This document shows positions 14,732-15,408 of a stretch of 15,408 bases of DNA, piece after piece. Both the position numbers and the translations under genes were made by a program. Source of the stretch: an uncultured Collinsella sp. (lineage in GTDB: Bacteria > Actinomycetota > Coriobacteriia > Coriobacteriales > Coriobacteriaceae). Position 1 is the stretch's first letter, and every line of letters starts with the position of its first letter. Under the pieces are notes generated by a model. That model worked only from the letters and a program-made list of their open reading frames with translations. It was not told where the DNA came from and searched no databases. The stretch spans positions 1-15,408 of the forward strand of contig UQZH01000046.1 of assembly GCA_900545445.1 (NCBI GenBank). Reading direction: 5' to 3'.

Positions 14732-14768
14732 AAAAAAGCGCCCGTCCCTACAAGCTGGGACGAAGCGC
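14732..14768 (-). terminator. T-box attenuator terminator of ileS
   Basis: Minus-strand 14768-14757 pairs with 14748-14738 (about 11 bp, one bulged U, one G-U), followed by six U residues (14737-14732). Its 5' arm includes CTTCGTCCC (14765-14757), the same bases that pair with the T-box in the antiterminator, so the two structures exclude each other. Confidence 0.9.
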
Positions 14769-15045
14769 CACAAAACGGACAGCCTGTCCGTAAAAGCTCT
14801 TCGCTTAACCACCCAGCTTAGATGCCCTCGCTCGCGTCGCCGCGCGCTCGCATCCGTTACTCGGCTGGTCTGTATCGACGACCATCTCGGCGATGTCTAC
14901 TAAGACGAACCTGCGCGGCACGTCCGTTGGGACCGCAGCTCCGGGGTGTTTTTCATCGGTCGCATGCACGGGTTCTCAGCGCTCCCCGCTCTCTGTAGCA
15001 TGCGGACGGCCGACTACTCGTCCCCATCAACGCTTATGCGGAGTA
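14732..15045 (-). promoter_or_regulatory. T-box riboswitch leader of ileS
   Basis: The leader senses uncharged tRNA and permits ileS transcription when charging fails. Stem I runs from 15041 to 14933: the base CCGCA/TGCGG pairs 15041-15037 with 14937-14933, and a GGGG/CCCC helix sits below the specifier loop. That loop has GAGTAG on its 5' strand. CGCATGC/GCATGCG forms the upper helix, then AGAGAGC and a distal hairpin with GCTGAGAA. A GC-rich Stem III lies at 14854-14821. The antiterminator has GGG (14814-14812) pairing with CCC, the 7-nt bulge UGGUUAA (14811-14805), and GCGAAG pairing with CTTCGT. It encloses a 7-bp hairpin (14791-14775). The U after UGG matches a tRNA with discriminator A73, as expected for tRNA-Ile. 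The specifier triplet is discussed in findings. Confidence 0.9.
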
Positions 15046-15050
15046 TGCTA

Positions 15051-15174
15051 GCACGTTCAGCGCCGGCGAAAAACCCTCAACACTGGTTTTATACGTTCGA
15101 AATTTCTCGCGGCTGTGGACCTTCTCTTGGAGCAAAATACCTGAAAGCACTTTATCGAACGAAAGAAGGTTGCT
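15051..15174 (+). promoter_or_regulatory. Divergent intergenic region with a near-direct repeat
   Basis: This region separates the start of the ileS leader from the divergent dehydrogenase gene. Two similar sites, TTTATACGTTCGAA (15088-15101) and TTTATCGAACGAA (15151-15163), lie about 60 bp apart; the second is 12 bp before the ATG. They could be operator sites. No convincing -35/-10 pair is visible for either direction; for ileS a TAGCAT (15050-15045) is the best -10 candidate. Confidence 0.35.
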
Positions 15175-15408
15175 ATGCGCACGATTGGAATGAGCGACTA
15201 CACCGTTGGCGAGGATTGTTTTACCGAGTTGCCCGCCGCGCTGGCAGAGTACGGAGCGACCAAGGTCGCCATCATCGGCGGCAAGCGAGCCCTGGCTGCG
15301 GCGCTGCCGGGCATCGAGGCTGCGCTGGCAGGCACCGACGTCGAGATTCTGGAGACGCGCGTCTACGGCACCAACAGCACGCGCGCCAATATCGCCAAGG
15401 TCGTGAAC
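15175..15408 (+). CDS. Iron-containing alcohol dehydrogenase / glycerol dehydrogenase-like, 5' part
   Basis: The first 78 codons are visible; the gene continues past the right edge. The N-terminus (YTVGEDCFTELPAALAEYGATKVAIIGGKRALAAALPG) has the layout of the GldA-like iron-containing alcohol dehydrogenase superfamily. A short entry strand leading into a helix is followed by the strand KVAIIGGKRA, equivalent to the KVLIVGG-type start of the NAD-binding domain. Metal-binding His and Asp residues lie further on and are not in the window, so substrate (glycerol, another polyol or a sugar-phosphate) cannot be told. AAGG lies 6 nt before the ATG. It is one of only two genes on the plus strand and is divergent from the ileS leader. 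Confidence 0.75.
   Translation, partial: MRTIGMSDYTVGEDCFTELPAALAEYGATKVAIIGGKRALAAALPGIEAALAGTDVEILETRVYGTNSTRANIAKVVN

Overview
The window looks like chromosomal DNA of a moderately GC-rich actinobacterium of the class Coriobacteriia, most likely Collinsella or a close relative. This rests on overall protein character, gene order and the presence of a transcription-terminating T-box ahead of ileS. It is inference, not a database match. Almost everything is on the minus strand. I see no tRNA, rRNA, CRISPR array, transposase or phage gene.

Reading the minus strand from right to left: a T-box leader (14732-15045) controls ileS (11887-14688). A 330-bp gap full of stem-loops follows, including a 99-nt near-palindrome. 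Then come the overlapping pair lspA-rluD, a single processive family-2 glycosyltransferase ending in a strong terminator, and a close trio of a minimal prepilin peptidase, a dGTPase-like HD hydrolase and rarA. Next is a tightly overlapping four-gene unit: DUF948 protein, RsbW-like anti-sigma, SigB/SigF-type sigma factor and AI-2E family transporter. The window ends in the 5' part of alaS.

Two genes are on the plus strand. One is a small AT-rich ORF for a 79-residue two-helix membrane protein (1861-2100), convergent with the AI-2E transporter gene with only 6 bp between the stops. The other is the first 78 codons of an iron-containing alcohol dehydrogenase / glycerol dehydrogenase-like gene running off the right edge (15175 onward), divergent from the ileS leader.

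Functional themes are translation (ileS, alaS, rluD), envelope work (lspA, glycosyltransferase, prepilin peptidase, AI-2E transporter), DNA and nucleotide maintenance (rarA, HD hydrolase) and stress regulation (sigma unit). The points most worth a second look are: a T-box whose best-aligned specifier triplet reads AAC rather than an Ile codon; an anti-sigma protein whose ATP-binding residues look lost and which has no STAS antagonist beside it; the stem-loop cluster after ileS; and a small membrane-protein gene that the AI-2E transcript probably crosses in antisense.
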